This document shows, piece after piece, positions 60,452 through 64,000 of a DNA stretch of 64,000 nucleotides. Position numbers and translations under genes: made by a program. Every line of letters begins with the position of its first letter. Position 1 is the first letter of the stretch. Location of the stretch: positions 505,231-569,230 of the forward strand of contig NZ_SMSE01000003.1 of the NCBI RefSeq assembly GCF_004354085.1, written 5' to 3'. The stretch comes from Seongchinamella unica. Lineage in GTDB: Bacteria > Pseudomonadota > Gammaproteobacteria > Pseudomonadales > Halieaceae. Under the pieces are notes generated by a model. It saw only the letters and a program-made list of their open reading frames with translations, did not search any database and had not been told where the DNA came from.

Positions 60452-61348
60452 TCAGCGAAGAAACCCGGGGCTGGCGTAGGCAGGATCCGGATAAGTATAG
60501 TAGCCGGCGCCGCTTTTTACCCCCAGTTTACCCTTGTCGATAAAGTGTGCCTTTACGTAGTCCGCGTCCTTGCGCTGCTGGGCGTCACCGCTGGCCTGCG
60601 CCAGGTTGGACAGCACCGAGTGCACGGTACCGAGCCCGATCATGTCCATGAGACCAAAGGGCCCCATTGGCATGCCGGTGGAAATCATCCAGGTCTTGTC
60701 CACGTCGCCCACGCTCGCGACCTCATTGGTGACCAGCGACTGTGCCGCCAGTGCCCAGGGAATCAGTAGGGAATTGATCACATAGCCCGGCTGTTCCTTG
60801 TTTATTCTGATCGGCACCAGGTCGATCGCCCGGGCGAAGTCAGTAGTGACGGCAATGGTTTCCTCTGAGGTCCCGGAGTGTCCCATCAGTTCGGCGATGG
60901 GTGCATCCCACAACCCGACCACGAAGTGCAGGGACATGAAACGCTCCGGCCTGACTACGCTGTCCGCCAGCTGGCTGGGAAGGAATGTTGAAGTATTGGT
61001 GGTGATAATCGACGACTGCGGCAGATACTCGCACAACTGTTGATACAATGGCTGCTTGACCGCGAGGTCCTCAAGCACGGATTCGTTGACCAGATCGGCT
61101 CCTTCACAGGCGCTGGGCAAATCCGTGGAGTAGCTGAGCCGGTCAAGGGCGGCGTCGGTTTCCTTTGCGGACACTCCCCTGACCTGCTGAAAATGCTCCG
61201 CGAAGGATTGGTGCGCTTGCCGGCAGACCTCCAGTGAGGGCGAACGGTGATTGTAGACGACGGTTTCGAATCCGTGCATCGCACACTGGAAACTGATCTG
61301 CTGGCCCATAGTGCCGGCGCCGACAATCAGCACTTTGTTGATGTTCAT
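60452..61348 (-). CDS. 3-hydroxyacyl-CoA dehydrogenase family protein
   Basis: 298 residues with one NAD domain (VLIVGAGTMGQQISFQCAMHG) and one C-terminal domain (GYVINSLLIPWALAAQSLV, GPFGLMDMIGLGT). The catalytic His is in SLHFVVGLWDAP, where most homologues have HFANP, so the substrate may differ from 3-hydroxybutyryl-CoA. It stands 52 bp upstream of the wax-ester synthase gene's stop on the same strand side; whether it is co-transcribed is unclear. Confidence 0.85.
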   Translation of the reverse strand: MNINKVLIVGAGTMGQQISFQCAMHGFETVVYNHRSPSLEVCRQAHQSFAEHFQQVRGVSAKETDAALDRLSYSTDLPSACEGADLVNESVLEDLAVKQPLYQQLCEYLPQSSIITTNTSTFLPSQLADSVVRPERFMSLHFVVGLWDAPIAELMGHSGTSEETIAVTTDFARAIDLVPIRINKEQPGYVINSLLIPWALAAQSLVTNEVASVGDVDKTWMISTGMPMGPFGLMDMIGLGTVHSVLSNLAQASGDAQQRKDADYVKAHFIDKGKLGVKSGAGYYTYPDPAYASPGFLR

Positions 61349-61400
61349 ATCTGGCTTTACTCCGTTAGTTTACCGGGTGATCTGATACGACCGCTGCCGC

Positions 61401-62777
61401 TCAGTCTGCGCCCGGCAGTTCCTCGCGGAACTCCTCGTAGACTTCGTCGATGCACAGCTTCAGATCGTTGAGGTGCGGCATGGCCCGGCGCCCCGCCACC
61501 AGGCCGAAGAACAGTTCACCGTCGTAACTGTACACCGTGACGTTCAGCGCGCTCATGGGGGCAATCCCGGAGACCGGGTAGGTCTCCAGCATTCTGGCAC
61601 CGCCGAAATAACGGGTTTCCCGCGGACCCGGCACATTCGAGATGATCAGGTTGAAGGGGGGCGGCAAAATACCTTCCAGGTGCAGCCCGCTGCCAAGGGC
61701 CGCCAGGCCCGCCGCGCCCAGGCTGTAGGCCTGGGAAGCAACGGCGGGAATGTCCGCATACATCTCCTTGCCGCTGCGCATGGATGCACTGATCGCTGCC
61801 AGGCGCTCGCCCGGCGTCTGCTCGGGATCGCCCAGCTTGACCTGGATACTGGTTACCAGATTCCCCTCCTCTTCACTGTCCGGCGGGCGCAGGTTCACCG
61901 GTACCAGCGCCACCAGCGGCTGGGCGGGAGTTTGTCCCTGCTCGGACAGGAAGCGCCGCAGGGCGGCGTCGCAGATCGCCAGCACCACGTCATTGAGGGT
62001 GGCCCCCGAGGATTTGCCCATGGCCTTCAGTTCCGCCAGGGGAAAATGGGTAAAGGCGAGGTTGCGCGAAGCAGTCGGCGGCGCGGTCAGGGCGGTGCTC
62101 GGACTGGACAGGGGCAGCGCAATGCGACGATCACCCTGCAGGAAGCGCCGTCGCACAAGCTTGCCGGTCAGTTGCCCGAGACCGAGCCCCAGGTCCCGGG
62201 CCGTTGCCAGCAGGTTGACCGGCGCCTGCAGCGCGTCCAACCCGGTGCGCGCAGTGCGATTGGCACGCACCCGGGGGCGCTGCCAGATCGGGCGCATGTC
62301 CTTGCCGGATGCGCTGACCGTGGTGGACTGTGACATCCACTTGGAAAAGGTCGCCCCATCGCAAATCGCATGGTGAATCTTGATGTAAAAGGCAAAGCGC
62401 CGGTTCTGCAGACCCTCGATCAGGTGGAACTCCCACAGGGGCCGGTCGCGATCCATCAGGTTGGCATGCAGGCGCGCCAGCAGGCTGCGCAGTTGCTCGT
62501 CGGTGCCGGGCCTGGGCAGGACCGTGTGGCGAATATGGAAATCGGGATCGAAGTCCTCGTCCACCACCAGTTCCGGGAGCCCGCCAAGGCGCGGACGTAA
62601 TTTTTCGTTGAACGGTGACCCCGGGGGGCGCTGGCGCAACTCCTCCATCAGGCCGTGCAACCAGGCGCTGCCCTTGCCCTTGGGCAGTTCGTAAATCTGC
62701 AGGCCGGCAACGTGGGCCGGGAGCTCGGGGGACTCCAGCCCCAGGAACATCGCATCCAGCAGCGTCAGTCGGTTCAT
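61401..62777 (-). CDS. Wax ester synthase/diacylglycerol acyltransferase (WS/DGAT)
   Basis: 459 residues from the ATG at 62777 (GGAGG upstream). The catalytic HHAICDG motif lies near residue 137, preceded by DRPLWEFHLIEGL, and the ISNVPGPRETRYFGGARM segment is typical. It joins fatty acyl-CoA to a long-chain alcohol or diacylglycerol, making storage wax esters or triacylglycerols. The stop of the upstream homologue overlaps its ATG by ATGA. Confidence 0.92.
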   Translation of the reverse strand: MNRLTLLDAMFLGLESPELPAHVAGLQIYELPKGKGSAWLHGLMEELRQRPPGSPFNEKLRPRLGGLPELVVDEDFDPDFHIRHTVLPRPGTDEQLRSLLARLHANLMDRDRPLWEFHLIEGLQNRRFAFYIKIHHAICDGATFSKWMSQSTTVSASGKDMRPIWQRPRVRANRTARTGLDALQAPVNLLATARDLGLGLGQLTGKLVRRRFLQGDRRIALPLSSPSTALTAPPTASRNLAFTHFPLAELKAMGKSSGATLNDVVLAICDAALRRFLSEQGQTPAQPLVALVPVNLRPPDSEEEGNLVTSIQVKLGDPEQTPGERLAAISASMRSGKEMYADIPAVASQAYSLGAAGLAALGSGLHLEGILPPPFNLIISNVPGPRETRYFGGARMLETYPVSGIAPMSALNVTVYSYDGELFFGLVAGRRAMPHLNDLKLCIDEVYEEFREELPGAD

Positions 62778-64000
62778 GTCCCGGCCCTCCCCCGTTTCGC
62801 CACCCGCTTGCCGGCCTTGCGCCCGCCAGCTCGGTGAGCCCCGGGGCTGCCGGCGAGCTTCGCTGCGGCTGCCTCCCTGATCTCCGCAAACGCCGCTTCC
62901 AGGCACGCCCGGTAGAAGGCCGGGTCGGGCATCATCTTGCGGTCGGACAGTGGTGCGATAACCAGGTCGCCGTCGTAGCTGGTGACCGCGTGACTGATTC
63001 CCATGTCGTCCCCGATCACCGCCAGGCCGGTAAACATGACCAGCCGCGCGCCGCAGAAATACAGCGGCTGCTGTGGCCCCGGCACATTGGTGACCACCAT
63101 GTTGTGACTGGCGCGATAGGCGCGACCGGGGCCCCGCGAGGCGGCCACGGCCCTGCCTGCAAGCACCAGGGTGGGAGCGGGCACCTGCTCCTGGATTTCC
63201 ATCAGCTCGCGGGCGCTGATCGCGTTCACGCTTTTCAGCTCCTCCATACTTTTCTGGACCCGCTGGAGGCGCTTGAGGGGGTCGCGCTCCAGGGTGCTGA
63301 GGCTGGTTCGACTGAGGTGAATCTTGTTGCCCGCCCCGCCACTCTCCCCCCGGGAACGTACGCTCACCGGCACCATGGCGGTCATCGGCAGATCGGGGGT
63401 TTCGTGCTTGCTGTCGAGGTAGCGCGTCATCGCGCCACCACAGACGGCCAGCACCACATCGTTGATCGTCGCCCCCGGCACCGCCTTTCTGACAGCCCTG
63501 AATTCCTCCAGGTCAAAGCGCGCCGCCTCCCACACCCGGTGGGGCGAGATGGGCTCGTTGAATCGCGTCAGCGGTGCTTTGGTCACCTCGCCTGCCGGGT
63601 ACTGTTTGCGGGAAGAGCCGATCTCCAGCGCGGCACTGCCCAGCTTTGCGGTCAATGACCGGCCGGTACGCAGGCCCCGGCGCAGGTTGTTGACACCGGC
63701 GCGGCTCAACAGCTCGGCGGCACGGGGGGGCCGCTCCGGGCGCCAGCGCCGCTGTCGCCGCTCCCGCTCGGGGTAGGGCTCCGTGTCGTGGATCGCCATG
63801 GTCAGTTCGGCCGCGGCGACCCCGTCCAGCGCCACGTGGTGAACCTTGGTCATGATGGCGAAGGCCCCCGGGGGGAGAAAGTCGACATTGTCCAAGCCCT
63901 CAATCACATACATCTCCCACACCGGCCGCGACATATCCAGGGGCCGGGAATGGAGCCGCGACACCTGGATACACAACTGGCGCCAGTCCCCGGGCTTGGG
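62774..64000 (-). CDS. WS/DGAT acyltransferase, cut by the window edge
   Basis: A second WS/DGAT, open past the end of the window (N-terminus missing). Visible: RLHSRPLDMSRPVWEMYVIEGL, the catalytic VHHVALDGVAA, ATINDVVLAVCGGAMTRYL and TNVPGPQQPLYFCGARLVM. The C-terminus ends in a basic Ala/Gly/Arg/Lys-rich tail (GGRKAGKRVAKRGRAGT). Coupled to the next gene by ATGA. Confidence 0.9.
   Translation of the reverse strand, partial: PKPGDWRQLCIQVSRLHSRPLDMSRPVWEMYVIEGLDNVDFLPPGAFAIMTKVHHVALDGVAAAELTMAIHDTEPYPERERRQRRWRPERPPRAAELLSRAGVNNLRRGLRTGRSLTAKLGSAALEIGSSRKQYPAGEVTKAPLTRFNEPISPHRVWEAARFDLEEFRAVRKAVPGATINDVVLAVCGGAMTRYLDSKHETPDLPMTAMVPVSVRSRGESGGAGNKIHLSRTSLSTLERDPLKRLQRVQKSMEELKSVNAISARELMEIQEQVPAPTLVLAGRAVAASRGPGRAYRASHNMVVTNVPGPQQPLYFCGARLVMFTGLAVIGDDMGISHAVTSYDGDLVIAPLSDRKMMPDPAFYRACLEAAFAEIREAAAAKLAGSPGAHRAGGRKAGKRVAKRGRAGT

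Overview
The window is a GC-rich chromosomal segment of a gammaproteobacterium. The run rlmB-rpsF-rpsR-(DUF2232 protein)-rplI-dnaB with rnr and a tRNA-Leu beside it is typical of that class. DcaP-like porins, wax-ester/DGAT enzymes, NAGGN osmolyte genes and an Mrp-type antiporter point to a marine member, perhaps Halieaceae or a relative. That family placement is inference from gene content, not from a search.

Layout. 0-3.2 kb: a small acidic protein, a membrane-anchored TIR-TPR protein and a divergent PilZ protein. 3.2-15 kb: information-processing genes (radA, a DnaT-like and a lambda-P-like protein, dnaB, rplI, rpsR, rpsF, rlmB, rnr, tRNA-Leu). This part is dotted with a palindromic repeat of the type GGATTCCCGC..GCGGGAAT, plus a 109-bp direct repeat, a GIY-YIG nuclease gene and a 16/17-bp minisatellite. 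The tRNA tail and its terminator are duplicated 139 bp downstream.

15-36 kb is an accessory-looking block of secreted or envelope proteins. It holds two phospholipase D-family proteins, a lipin-type HAD phosphatase, a class A beta-lactamase-like hydrolase without the usual omega-loop Glu, two D-aminoacylase-like amidohydrolases, two prolidase-like amidohydrolases, two HdeD-like membrane proteins, a crotonase, a MetA-type outer-membrane protein and two DcaP-like porins.

36-53 kb is an ion and osmotic stress block: an NhaP-type antiporter, a universal-stress-like protein coupled to a Lon-family protease, and an Mrp operon in archaeal Mbh-like order with three D-type subunits. It ends with the NAGGN compatible-solute operon, which has a divergent MarR regulator. 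53-60 kb is a hydroxy-acid/sugar-acid block: GntP permease, FMN, NAD and FAD hydroxy-acid dehydrogenases and a UxaA-family dehydratase. 60-64 kb holds a 3-hydroxyacyl-CoA dehydrogenase and two overlapping wax-ester synthase/DGAT genes, the outer one cut by the window edge.

The observations I would follow first are: the lambda-P/triple-DnaT pair close to dnaB with no phage genes nearby; the repeat family confined to the first quarter and clustered around the GIY-YIG gene; the duplicated tRNA-Leu tail; the lipin-type phosphatase beside a phospholipase D; and the TIR-TM-TPR gene with its small partner. All functional calls come from reading motifs by eye; no database search was run.
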